Shown piece by piece: positions 1-9,900 of a stretch of DNA of 64,000 nt. A program made the translations under genes and the position numbers. The DNA comes from Fibrobacter sp. UWB13 (GTDB lineage Bacteria; Fibrobacterota; Fibrobacteria; Fibrobacterales; Fibrobacteraceae), in contig NZ_FXAX01000002.1 of the NCBI RefSeq assembly GCF_900177805.1, positions 310,001-374,000 on the forward strand, written 5' to 3'. Numbering within the stretch: position 1 is the first letter of the stretch; every line of letters begins with the position of its first letter. Below the pieces are notes generated by a model that saw nothing but the letters and a program-made list of their open reading frames with translations, was not told where the DNA came from and did not search any database.

Positions 1-1331
1 TTCAAATGGCGTTCGCGAACGTAGTTTGCACGCTGACCGCGTTCTACGCGCTTGGACTGCACAAATTCCTTCATTTCATCGATGTCACCCATGATGCGCA
101 CATAGCCATACATGCCGCTTTCGTTGATGTTCTTGATGATATCGTCGTTCGCTTCACGCCAGTAGACGGCAATGTCTGCATTGTCGTAAACGGCTCGCGG
201 TAAATGCACGAGTGTCGAAATCGCCTTGGACGCATCTTCCTTACAAATGCACACAACGAGACGTTCCTTAGGGCTTGCTGCTACAGCGGCAATAAAGTTA
301 CGAGCCAAGTCCGCTTCGCAGTAGGCATCGACAAAGTTCCATTCGACATCGAGGTAGTCCCCTCGCGTTGTCTCCGGATCATGCGAGACCTTGTTTCCAT
401 TGGCATCGACGTAGGTGTACTTCGAAAGTCTAAAAAGTCCCATGCGGGAAACCACCAAGCGGTCTACCCATTTTTCGCAATCTTCATCGACAAACGTAAT
501 GCAAGTCTTTAAACCCGTGCGGCTGTAGTTCGGATAATGGCAGATGTTTGCAACCGCAAACGCAACCGCCTGGGCAATCGGTCCCGTGCCAATCAGCACG
601 ACATGCAAGCGTTCATTTTCCGATTCACGGATCGTCGGCAAAAAGTCCGTGCCCACGAGCAACTGTTCCGACATGAACTCATATTCATTAAACACATCGA
701 CAAGCAGATGCCCCTTATTCTGTTCGGGAGCTTTCAGATACCACAAGATTTCAGAAGACGAAGGATCGCTCAACAGCAAATGGCAATGGATATCTCGCGG
801 AGATTTGGCGCACACTTTGCGAAGCACCTCGATGCAATGCAAGTTACGGGAATCGCGCTCAGGGCCGTCTTCACCAATCACGAGAATCTGGTCTGCCAAA
901 AGAGCACCCGCAAAGATCAGGTCTTCTTCGTTTTCGTAATCCTTTTTATAATGGATAAAATGTCCATCAATATCGCAACGGCTCACGACAACAATCGGAC
1001 GCTTATCCCCTGCGAGCGCACGCAAGATACTTTTGAGTTGATGCCCCGCACCAAGCACAAGTACATGACCGCGCACATCGACGTGTTTCTTGCCTTCGCG
1101 CATGGACTCGGAAGTATTCTTGAAAACGTTTATCATGACGCTGATGAACAGCACGGCAAAGACGACGTAGCCCGACAAGAAACCTTTCCAGCCAAGCGTC
1201 TTTTCGCCAAGCACCCATGAGCCAAGCAAAACGCCTATGACAAAGATGACCAGGGAAAGGCCTAGCAAAATCAAGAGTTTCTTGGCGATGCCATTCGACC
1301 AGGCGCCTTTAATAAGTCCATTATAATTCAT
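1..1331 (-). CDS. Putative RCK/TrkA-type ion-channel or NAD-binding membrane protein (3' end beyond window)
   Basis: Open frame of 443 codons read from ATG at 1331 off the left edge; the C-terminus is missing. The start follows a GGGAG Shine-Dalgarno sequence. The N-terminus has two hydrophobic segments (about residues 17-42 and 50-68). Two Rossmann-like nucleotide-binding segments follow: HVLVLGAG near residue 85 and HVVLIGTGPIAQAV near residue 240. Two membrane spans followed by paired TrkA-N/RCK-like domains resemble the bacterial relatives of CASTOR/POLLUX channels and K+-channel gating proteins, but I see no selectivity-filter motif between the two spans. It lies 41 nt downstream of sbcC in the same direction. 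It may be cotranscribed or use its own -10 (TATATT, about 1352-1357 on the minus strand). Ion transport is an inference; an NAD-binding membrane regulator is equally possible. Confidence 0.75.
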   Translation of the reverse strand, partial: MNYNGLIKGAWSNGIAKKLLILLGLSLVIFVIGVLLGSWVLGEKTLGWKGFLSGYVVFAVLFISVMINVFKNTSESMREGKKHVDVRGHVLVLGAGHQLKSILRALAGDKRPIVVVSRCDIDGHFIHYKKDYENEEDLIFAGALLADQILVIGEDGPERDSRNLHCIEVLRKVCAKSPRDIHCHLLLSDPSSSEILWYLKAPEQNKGHLLVDVFNEYEFMSEQLLVGTDFLPTIRESENERLHVVLIGTGPIAQAVAFAVANICHYPNYSRTGLKTCITFVDEDCEKWVDRLVVSRMGLFRLSKYTYVDANGNKVSHDPETTRGDYLDVEWNFVDAYCEADLARNFIAAVAASPKERLVVCICKEDASKAISTLVHLPRAVYDNADIAVYWREANDDIIKNINESGMYGYVRIMGDIDEMKEFVQSKRVERGQRANYVRERHL

Positions 1332-1372
1332 GAAACGCTCCCGATAAAATCTGGTAATATAATAGCTAATTT

Positions 1373-4300
1373 CTAGCCATTACTGACGCCAGCGCCACTC
1401 AAGAAGCTACGGCCACCGCGTGGAGTCACTTCAATGTGCGTCTGAAGCTCGTTCTTTACCAGATCCAAATGCGTGATGACGCCCAAGAGCTTACCTCTTT
1501 CCTGTTGCATTTTCTGGAGCACAACCACAGTTTCCTGCAACATCTTGGTGTCAAGCGTTCCAAAGCCTTCATCAAGGAACAGAGAATCGATGCTCACATT
1601 CTGGCTTGCAATCGTAGAGATTCCAAGAGCAAGCGAAAGGCTCACAATAAAACCTTCACCACCGGAAATGTTCTTTATCGGACGGATAGCATCGCTATTG
1701 TCATGGTCGATAAGCATAATATCGAGCGTTTCCTTCGCCGCAACCATTTCATAGCGTGGGAACATATCGTGCAAATAACCGTTTGCAATTTTCAGCAAAT
1801 TGCGCAGCGTGATCGACTGGATGAACTTGACAAACACATCACCATTTCCAGTCCTAGCATTATTTCCGTTAAACCAGCACTGCATTTGCAGCCAGTCACC
1901 GCGTTTTTCCTGGAGCGTTGTCAGCTGTGTTTGCAAATCCGCAAACTGTTGACGCTTCAAGTCATCATTACGCTTCTGCTCTGTCCACGTACCAAAATTC
2001 AGGTTACATTCAGCAAGCTTGGTTTTCGCAGCCTCGCGATTCTGCGTTGCAGATTCTTCGGAATCCTCGAAGTTACGCTTTTGCAGATGGGCGGCCAGCT
2101 GGTCATTGAAATTCTTGACAGAAGTCTGCGCAGCCGTCAAATTATCGTCCACGCGTTTTTGCGTTTGCTGGAGCGACTTGCGTTCCATTTCCGGAAGCTT
2201 TGCCGCCTTAAATTCCTCCTCATTCGCAAAATTCTTCGCAGCGAGATTTTCAAGAAACTGCTTTTGGTTTTCCGACAGTTTCGGTTCCGTTTCAGCAATT
2301 CGACGGTTCAAATCAGCAATGGAATTATCAAGCGCCATCTTAGCATCACGCTTTTGCTGTTCTACGCCACGAGCTTCATTTGCCAAACGTTCCGCCGTAT
2401 CACGCAAGCTTCTAGCCTTGTTGCGTTCATCGTCAACAGACTTTTCACCAAAGAGATCCTTGCGGAGTTCTTCGTTTTTTTCAAGTCCCTGCTTGGAGGT
2501 TTCGAACTGGGCCGACATGCCATCACGCCTAGACTGAACCTGCTTGAGATTTTCTTCGAACTGAGCAACGCTTGCCAAGTCCTTTTCCAAATCACGTTCA
2601 GCCTTAAGCATGTCGTCTTGATTCTTTTTCCAAGACGTATTTTTCTTTTCCAATCCAGCAATCAGCGCATCCACTTCTTCCATGCGGACGTTCGAGAACC
2701 ACGTTGCAAGTGCGGATTCGATTTTTTGAGAAAGCTCCTGAACCTTACCCTGCGACTTCTTAAGCGTATCGTCGGTAACATTCAAATCGCTCACGAGATT
2801 GGCTCGGTCAACAGCGGCATTATTGACCTTGTTCTGCAAACTATCAGCATTCTCTTTTTTCTGCAAATACGTCGTCTTAAGCGTTTGCAAGTTCTGCAAA
2901 ACAGAACGTGCAGTTTCAAGAGTAGCCGTCATTTGCCACGGTTCAATCTTTTCGTTCAAAAGCTTGAGAGCAGCCGACTCAGCATCCACCTCTCCCTTTT
3001 GCTTTTGAGCCGTTTCGTCAAGCAGGTTTTCAATATTCTGCTGACGCGTTGCCAAACCATCCAACTTGCGCTGGGTCTGATCCATTTCGCCACTGATTTT
3101 GCGCAGCTTAGTGGCAAAATCATTCAAGCTTTCTGCACCATTTTCAACTGTTGCGTGTTCTTCGCACGAGAGATGGTCGCGCGATCCACAAACAGGGCAC
3201 GGTTCGCCAGACTTCAATGTACGGCGAAGTTCGGCTACAACAACAGGAATATCCTGTTGAATAATGGATTCCTTTTCATCCAGCAACTTTTTCAAGCCAG
3301 CCTGAACCTGTTCACGTTCGGAAGTCAGTTCCGCAACCTGATTCTGCTTAGACTGCATTTCGCCCTGTAAACGGAGAGATTCCTTATGATGGCGTTCAGC
3401 GTCACTGACGTCGCCATTCATTTCGGGCAAGACATTGACGAGATCAGCATCCGCCTGATGTGCCGTCAAGTATTCTTGCAATACACGCAAATCCTGCTTT
3501 TGCTGTTCGCAGGCAGCATCAAATTCCTGCAAGGAGCTCTGCTTTGCGGCAAGCTTTTTAGACTCCGCAATGACAGCCGCATTTTCAGTTTTCCATTCCG
3601 TAACATTAGACTTCAAGAGCGAAAGCATTCCATCAATCGTTCCGTCTTTTTCGTTTGCGGCAACGTAATTTTGGGCGCTGTTTAACTTCTGTTCATTCTC
3701 AGAAATTCGGCCTTGCGTGGCTTTGATTTTACCCTGAGTCGAGTCAATTTCTGCGACAAACTTCGCAATTTCAGTTTGCAAATTGTTCAACTGCGTACGC
3801 GTATTGCGAATATCGCCATCCAGCGAAGACACGCGTTCCCACAGCTTTTCATTTTCAGAATAATCCGCCTTGCACTTTTCAAGCGCTTCATGCTTTTCAC
3901 GATTATCCGTTGACGCCTTTTCAAGATTTGCGACTGCATCCGGCAACTTGCTTTGACATTCAGCAAGCTGGTTTTTCATTTGCGAAAGACTATCACGTAC
4001 CGAATGGTATTCCGCATACGAAGTTTCCACTTCCTGAGCACGGAGCGCACGTTCCAGCTTTTCGCGGTTCGGCTCAAATCCAGCCTTTTCGCGATTGGCA
4101 GTTTCCAGCTGTTCCTTTGCAGTTTTCAAATGGGACTCAATGCCATGGAAATTTTCGTACCATGTACAAATATTGCGGAAGCGTTCCTCATCTTGAGCGA
4201 GCTTTTCCTTTAGCGATGACGCCTCGGCAATTTTTGCATTCAGCTCTACGAGTTCTTCTTCGCTCAGCAATGAAACATCACCCAATTTCGCTTCAAGAGC

Positions 4301-4903
4301 CTTGACCGCTTTATCAGCCTCTTCATACAAATCATGAACCGCCATTGCGATTTTTCTGTAAATGCCATCGCCCGTCAACTTTTCGAGAATCGCAGCGCGT
4401 TCATTTTCGTTGCACTTCAGGAACTTGTTGAACTCGCCCTGAGCAAGCATCATCGACTTGGTAAATTGATCAAAATCAAGACCAATGATAGGCGCAATCG
4501 CGGCTTCAATCGCATTCTGCCTTGCACAAGTTGTTACAACGCTCTGAGTCGTTTCATTTGTCAATTTCCATTCAGCCTGTTGAAGCGCATCCGACTTCGG
4601 TTTACGATTCTGTTCCCAATGAGCTGAATACACAATACCATTACACTCGAAAGTCACCTTTGCGGAGCACTTTTTGGTGCCATAAGTCATCACCTCGTTT
4701 GAGCCACTATTAATCGTAGAGATTCGAGGAGTCCTTCCATAAAGACCAAGGCAGATGGCGTCAAGAATGGACGTCTTGCCGGAACCCGTCGGTCCGACAA
4801 TGCAATACATGCTGCTTTTGGCGAAATCCGGGCTTTCAAAATCAACAACCCATTCTCCCGCAAGGGAATTCACATTGCAAAATTCAAGCTTTTTGATTTT
4901 CAT
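1373..4903 (-). CDS. sbcC: SbcC, ATPase subunit of the SbcCD nuclease
   Basis: 1176-residue SMC/Rad50-family ATPase that partners SbcD in opening DNA hairpins and processing DNA ends. Walker A GPTGSGKTSILDAI lies near residue 40. Long heptad-rich coiled coils flank a zinc hook, CPVCG near residue 568. The C-terminal lobe has the ABC signature NISGGEGF followed by Walker B SLFLDEGFGTLD. The length is somewhat above the roughly 1050 residues of E. coli SbcC, mostly through extra coiled coil. The start is ATGAAAATCAAAAAG, 12 nt after the sbcD stop, so the two subunits are cotranscribed and probably made together. Assignment is firm. Confidence 0.97.
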   Translation of the reverse strand: MKIKKLEFCNVNSLAGEWVVDFESPDFAKSSMYCIVGPTGSGKTSILDAICLGLYGRTPRISTINSGSNEVMTYGTKKCSAKVTFECNGIVYSAHWEQNRKPKSDALQQAEWKLTNETTQSVVTTCARQNAIEAAIAPIIGLDFDQFTKSMMLAQGEFNKFLKCNENERAAILEKLTGDGIYRKIAMAVHDLYEEADKAVKALEAKLGDVSLLSEEELVELNAKIAEASSLKEKLAQDEERFRNICTWYENFHGIESHLKTAKEQLETANREKAGFEPNREKLERALRAQEVETSYAEYHSVRDSLSQMKNQLAECQSKLPDAVANLEKASTDNREKHEALEKCKADYSENEKLWERVSSLDGDIRNTRTQLNNLQTEIAKFVAEIDSTQGKIKATQGRISENEQKLNSAQNYVAANEKDGTIDGMLSLLKSNVTEWKTENAAVIAESKKLAAKQSSLQEFDAACEQQKQDLRVLQEYLTAHQADADLVNVLPEMNGDVSDAERHHKESLRLQGEMQSKQNQVAELTSEREQVQAGLKKLLDEKESIIQQDIPVVVAELRRTLKSGEPCPVCGSRDHLSCEEHATVENGAESLNDFATKLRKISGEMDQTQRKLDGLATRQQNIENLLDETAQKQKGEVDAESAALKLLNEKIEPWQMTATLETARSVLQNLQTLKTTYLQKKENADSLQNKVNNAAVDRANLVSDLNVTDDTLKKSQGKVQELSQKIESALATWFSNVRMEEVDALIAGLEKKNTSWKKNQDDMLKAERDLEKDLASVAQFEENLKQVQSRRDGMSAQFETSKQGLEKNEELRKDLFGEKSVDDERNKARSLRDTAERLANEARGVEQQKRDAKMALDNSIADLNRRIAETEPKLSENQKQFLENLAAKNFANEEEFKAAKLPEMERKSLQQTQKRVDDNLTAAQTSVKNFNDQLAAHLQKRNFEDSEESATQNREAAKTKLAECNLNFGTWTEQKRNDDLKRQQFADLQTQLTTLQEKRGDWLQMQCWFNGNNARTGNGDVFVKFIQSITLRNLLKIANGYLHDMFPRYEMVAAKETLDIMLIDHDNSDAIRPIKNISGGEGFIVSLSLALGISTIASQNVSIDSLFLDEGFGTLDTKMLQETVVVLQKMQQERGKLLGVITHLDLVKNELQTHIEVTPRGGRSFLSGAGVSNG

Positions 4904-4915
4904 TTTTTACACCCC

Positions 4916-6226
4916 TTATGCGTTTTCGTGAGCCTTGACTACAGCTTCGTTAAACAAGTCAATAAACTTGTTATATACCGTTTCGACTTCTTTCGCCTCA
5001 GATTCCGATTCGAGCTTTTTGCCCATATTCTTTGCAATCAGCATCCTAAAATAATCCTTATCTGTATATTGTTTTGTCGACACAACCGCATCATCAATTC
5101 CAGACACTCCCTTCTTCAGAATGTCTCGCGAGAGGCGGTGACGCTTGACTACAAAACGCTTGCTCAACTCTTCCGCTGCAAGCGCCGCACTCAAATCAAC
5201 AAATTCGCCCGTAGTCAAAAGCAAATCGACATACGTTTCCATCGGATTTGCCATTAACTCTTTATCCAAATCCCGCAATTTCTTTCGAAGTGTTGCAAGA
5301 TCCCCCTTGAACTGTTCGTAACGCACCGACTTTTCGACTTCAATCTGCTCCAAAACAGGTTCAGCACCAGATTCCACATCAACAGCAAATACACGGCGCT
5401 TATAGTTGGCTTCGTCAAAGCCCATCACAAAGGGAGAGCCCGAATACCACACTTTCGAACTGCCCGCCACGTTTGTCGCATAATGGATATGTCCCAGCGC
5501 CACATAATCAAATCCGGTCGGGAAAACGGAAATATCCACATTGCCAAGCGTCCCGACAACTTCACGAACACCATTGTCCATGGCGCTATCAGCCTCAGCC
5601 AACGTCGAATCTCTACCCGAAAGACCATTGGCGTACAGATGCCCGGTCGCAATAATCGGAATTTTACGGTCGCCACGCAATTCAACAGCATAGCGATACA
5701 CATCCGCATAAAGGCGCTTCAGCAAATCATCATCCGAAGCAGATTCGCTTTCAGAACTGTCGCCAGAGTCCTTTTTATCATTCTTGTAGAAGTGTTCCAG
5801 TTCCAAATCTCGCATGAAAGGCACGGCACAGCAAATGCCGATGACATTGCCATCGCCATCCTTGAGTTCCACCACCAAATCTTCAACTTTGCGACCGTTA
5901 ATCGATCCCACAACCTTAATATTCAATGCATCCAAAAGGTCTGCAGGCGCATCGAGCAGAACACCCGAATCATGGTTTCCGCCCACAATAACGATATTTG
6001 AACATTTCGTTGCCAAAAGCGAGGCAAGGAACCTGAAATACATCTTCCTTGCAATAACAGTAGGGCTAACCACATCAAAAACATCGCCTGCAATGACGAG
6101 AGTCTGCGCTCCAACACGTTCAATTTCGGATTTCAGCCAAGCAAGAAAGGATTCCGTTTCCTTCGTGCGGTCAATGTCATGCATCATATTGCCAAGATGC
6201 CAGTCTGCGGTATGGATCAATTTCAT
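4916..6226 (-). CDS. sbcD: SbcD, Mre11-type nuclease subunit of SbcCD
   Basis: 436-residue calcineurin-like metallophosphoesterase. The metal-binding motifs appear in order: HTADWHLG (residues 4-11), VIAGDVFD (about 45), GGNHDSG (about 82), ATGHLY (about 195) and LGHIHY (about 247). With SbcC it forms an ATP-dependent double-strand exonuclease and hairpin endonuclease. An acidic Ser/Asp/Glu-rich insertion near residues 150-170 is unusual for the family and probably a surface loop. AGAGG precedes the ATG by about 7 nt. It is the first gene of an sbcD-sbcC(-channel) transcription unit, with an AT-rich promoter region upstream containing a TATATT-like -10 around 6250 on the minus strand. Confidence 0.96.
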   Translation of the reverse strand: MKLIHTADWHLGNMMHDIDRTKETESFLAWLKSEIERVGAQTLVIAGDVFDVVSPTVIARKMYFRFLASLLATKCSNIVIVGGNHDSGVLLDAPADLLDALNIKVVGSINGRKVEDLVVELKDGDGNVIGICCAVPFMRDLELEHFYKNDKKDSGDSSESESASDDDLLKRLYADVYRYAVELRGDRKIPIIATGHLYANGLSGRDSTLAEADSAMDNGVREVVGTLGNVDISVFPTGFDYVALGHIHYATNVAGSSKVWYSGSPFVMGFDEANYKRRVFAVDVESGAEPVLEQIEVEKSVRYEQFKGDLATLRKKLRDLDKELMANPMETYVDLLLTTGEFVDLSAALAAEELSKRFVVKRHRLSRDILKKGVSGIDDAVVSTKQYTDKDYFRMLIAKNMGKKLESESEAKEVETVYNKFIDLFNEAVVKAHENA

Positions 6227-6597
6227 TTTTAAACCTCTACTATCTTTATCGTTTTAAATATAAAAAATGTAAATGTCTATTTATGACAAATCTAGAGCTT
6301 TCAGCTTGAAAGCATTTTATAATGCTGAAATGAAAGTTATGCGGGCGGGGCCCCAGCTCGGAGTTGACGCCTCCGGCGTCAGCGGCTTCACTCGGTTATG
6401 CCGGTCTGCTAGCAGTCCGTCGCAACACTCGTTTTGCACGCTACTGCGAAGATAATACCTTGGCCGACGCTTTATTCTCACAACACTATATTATAATCCT
6501 TAATAAGAAACACTTTACTCGCTATATTTATGACTACGTTTATAAATTATTCTATAAACAAGCCATATTCAGATACAATTCTTACTATAATTCGGTT
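6227..6597. other. Divergent intergenic region with a GC-rich palindromic island
   Basis: 370 nt between sbcD and the small gene at 6598. The flanks are AT-rich and hold both promoters. The middle (about 6340-6475) is strongly GC-rich, with the palindromes GGGGCCCC and GACGCCtccGGCGTC (about 6366-6380). An open frame runs through it into the gene at 6598, but the composition and absence of a start signal argue against translation. It looks like an inserted repeat-like element. Confidence 0.5.
6586..6591 (+). promoter_or_regulatory. -10 hexamer TATAAT, 6 nt before the ATG at 6598
   Basis: Perfect sigma-70 -10 hexamer followed by exactly six bases and then ATG. The predicted +1 falls on or next to the start codon, and no Shine-Dalgarno sequence is present, so a leaderless transcript is inferred. 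No convincing -35 is visible. Confidence 0.5.
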
Positions 6598-6993
6598 ATG
6601 GATTACGAATATAGTGTTATCGGTTCGATTTTTTGTAACGCGGAGGCGCTCGCATCGGCGCCGGACACCCCTGTTGAATACACGTACAAGGGCTACAAGT
6701 TTTTGCTCCGCAAGTTTAGCGAACAGATAAGCATCAACTTGCGCGGCACCACCGACAGCAATTCAAAAGGTAATTCCACCAACATTCAGGAAATCTGCAA
6801 AAACGTCCCGGAAACCATTGTCACCGAAGTATGCAAGAACCTTTCCGAAAAGTTCGCCGGCACTGTTTCCATGCGCAAGGGATACGAAGTCTACGGCAAC
6901 GCAAACGTCTTTAACGGAGGTTCCGACTACGAAGTTATCGAAGAAAAGTGGTTTACCGTCGAATTTGACAACGGCGTGCAAAAAACTATTTAA
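6598..6993 (+). CDS. Small hypothetical protein, 131 residues
   Basis: I do not recognise this protein. From ATG at 6598 it begins MDYEYSVIGSIF and ends GVQKTI. It has no signal peptide or membrane segment, and looks like a soluble alpha/beta protein with two cysteines in the middle. A longer in-frame start at 6364 exists, but its extra 78 residues are translated from a GC-rich palindromic repeat-like stretch, so I reject it. The chosen start has no Shine-Dalgarno sequence but sits 6 nt after a TATAAT hexamer. Its last 8 nt overlap the 3' end of the convergent hybrid kinase gene (stop codons at 6991-6993 plus and 6986-6988 minus), leaving no room for a terminator between them. Confidence 0.6.
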   Translation: MDYEYSVIGSIFCNAEALASAPDTPVEYTYKGYKFLLRKFSEQISINLRGTTDSNSKGNSTNIQEICKNVPETIVTEVCKNLSEKFAGTVSMRKGYEVYGNANVFNGGSDYEVIEEKWFTVEFDNGVQKTI

Positions 6994-9900
6994 AGAACCT
7001 GGCGAGGGTAGCGCAGAGGACGTTCACATCCACAGGTTTTGCCACATGGTCGTTCATGCCCGATTCTAAGGCAGCGCGCTTGTCTTCTTCAAATGCGTTT
7101 GCGGTCATCGCAATAATCGGCACATTCGCGACTTCCCTGTTTTCTAGGTTACGAATCCGGCGAGCCGCCTCATAACCGTCAATACCCGGCATCTGGATAT
7201 CCATCAAAATCGCATCGTACTTGACAGACGAATACTTGAGCTTTTCAACAGCCAAGTCGCCACGTTCCATCGCAGTCACTTCTATACCGCGGTCTTCCAG
7301 AATTTCCATTGCAATTTCACGGTTCAGTTCGTTATCTTCAACAAGCATGACCTTACGACCCGTAAAGTCATACGTTTGGGGCTGATTCGAAAGCATCTTC
7401 AACGCAGAATCAGATTCCAGCGAAATTTCCGAAGAATTCCCACAGAACTTTTCGAGCATTCGCCTTAAATCCGAGGGGAACAAGGGCTTTGCAAAGAACG
7501 AGGTCACGCCCGCTTCAAGCGCTTCTTTTTCAATGTCAAGCCAGTCATAAGAGGTAAGCACCACAATCGGCGTTTTCGGCCCAAGCACCTTGCGGATCTT
7601 GCGCGAAATCTGAATGCCCCTCATCTCCTGCACATTCCAGTCAATCAAAATCAGCTGGTAATCATCCTTTGCAGTGCGGGATTTTTCGACACATTCGAGA
7701 GCGCCTGCATCCGATGTGCAAAAATCATAGCGCAAGCCTTCGCCTTTCAAAGACGCGTCAACGGTTCTGCAAATATTCGGGCGGTCATTAACGACGAGGC
7801 AATGCAAGCCCTTGAACTTTCCGGTTTCAAGAGTCGATTCAGAATCTCCGCAAAGTTTAAACTTAAACGTCATCAAGACTTCGGTGCCAAAATTTTCTTC
7901 ACTCGACACTTCAATCGTCCCGCCCATCATGTCAATGATATTCTTCGTGATGGACATGCCAAGACCTGTGCCCTGAATGCCGCTCACCGTCGAAGAATTC
8001 ACGCGGGTAAACGGATCGAAAATCTGCTTCAGGAATGCTTCGCTCATGCCAATGCCGTTATCTTTCACTAGGAACTCATAAACGCCATAGCCCGATTCAG
8101 CAGGCAATTCCTTGACATTCATCGTAATGAGTCCATTTTTCGGCGTGTACTTGATGGCGTTCGAAACAACGTTTAAAAGCACCTGGTTCAAGCGCAACTT
8201 GTCGCAGAAAATCATTTCATTGTGAACGTTTTCAAGTTCCACAAAGAACTGCTGTTTGCGATTGCGGACATCCGAAAGCACAATTCCCTTAAGCGTGTGG
8301 ATAATATCCGAAAGGCGTTCCGGACGGGCGGTAATGTTCATCTTGCCCGATTCGATGCGGCTCATGTCGAGCACGTCATTGATAAGCGCAAGTAAGTGTT
8401 CCGAAGACTGCCCAATTTTCGAGAGGTAATCAGCAACCTGTTCCTTGTTGTCGATATGCTCTGCCGCAAGGCCCGTAAACCCGATAATAGCGTTCATCGG
8501 TGTACGGATATCGTGACTCATGTTGTTGAGGAACGTCGTCTTTGCACGGCTTGCAGAATTTGCCATCTGTAGCGCCCGTTCCAAAGCTTCCTGGTCTTTC
8601 TTCTGCTTGCGAGTTTCTTCGTCAACGCTATGGAAACCCGCCACAATCTGCACCGGGTTCGTTGCAGTCAGCACAAACTTGATTTGCCAATATTCAACGT
8701 GTCCAAAGACATTCGCCTTGAAGTTCACGTAATAGGCGTTCTTGTTTTTGAGGTTTTCAAGAACAATTTCCCGACGTGTCGCCTTACAGAAGCCTTCGCG
8801 GTCCTCTTCGCAGACAAACTTTTCGACAATGGCATCAATTCGATTTGCAAAGCCTTGAATTTCGTTCCAGTTCGGGAACAAACGCAAGAAGACGTCCGTA
8901 CAGCGGTACACGTTTTCATGCATGGAAACAGTATCAATATAGCACACCAAGTCAAAGTCTTCGGCAAGGCCTTGAATCACCGCCTGCTGCTGGATTTCCT
9001 TGCGAAGCACATCATCCTTGTCGGCAAAACCAAGCGCAGCAAATGTCGGATGGTCCGAATCACCCACCTTCACGAGCTTCATCTCGCAATAGCGATTGAG
9101 GAAGTTCACGTACATCGTATTAAAGCTTTTCTGGGTGGCAAGCTGCTCGCGGATATTCTTGATAGACCCCGCCTGGAGCATCCGATTCTTGTAAATGCCA
9201 CTCACAAACTTGTCGACGTAAACAGAGTACGCTGCCGAATACTTGACGTTACGCTTGAACGTTTCGCCAAACGAGTTCGCCGTCGCCTTGTTCATGGAAT
9301 AAGGCGTAATCTCTTCGGTTTCGAGATTGATGTAGTACACCGACGTGTATTCAGACGATAGCGCTTCGATAATGGAAATATTGCGTTCGAGTTCTACTTT
9401 CTGTTCTGCAATTTTTTTGTTCAGCTGAATCCTTTCGGCACGTTTCTTGTCCACTGCGGCAAACGTCATAATCACAAGAGTCGCAACGCCATTGCGGCGT
9501 TCCACGACCTGCATCACAAAGCTTATCCACGGGTTCTTGAAAATCGAAGCCTTAAAGAGCAATTCGCGACGGTCATCGTAAGCAAGGAGACGCTGGATAT
9601 ACTGCGGGCTTGCAAGGCGCATCCATTCTTCCTTGTATTCGCTATCAACAATCTGCACCATTCGGCTAGCGCGATAAGAACATGTATTGCGCTCTTGCTC
9701 GTTGCCAAAATCAACATTTTTCGAGGGCAAAATTTCACGGGCCGTATCGTTCGACAAATCGCAAAGAAGTATCGCCTCGTACTCCGCCATAATCTTTTCG
9801 TGAACAAAGCGTGCGCTAACCTCGTCATCACGGTTTGCAAAGGCGACCACCATTGCCGTCGGCTCTTCATTTTCATCATCGACCTTCACGAACTTCATTT

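Noticed and set aside
1436-3370. 644-codon plus-strand frame opposite sbcC
   Set aside because: Leu/Arg/Phe-rich mirror of the SbcC coiled-coil codons; no ribosome-binding site and no recognisable motif.
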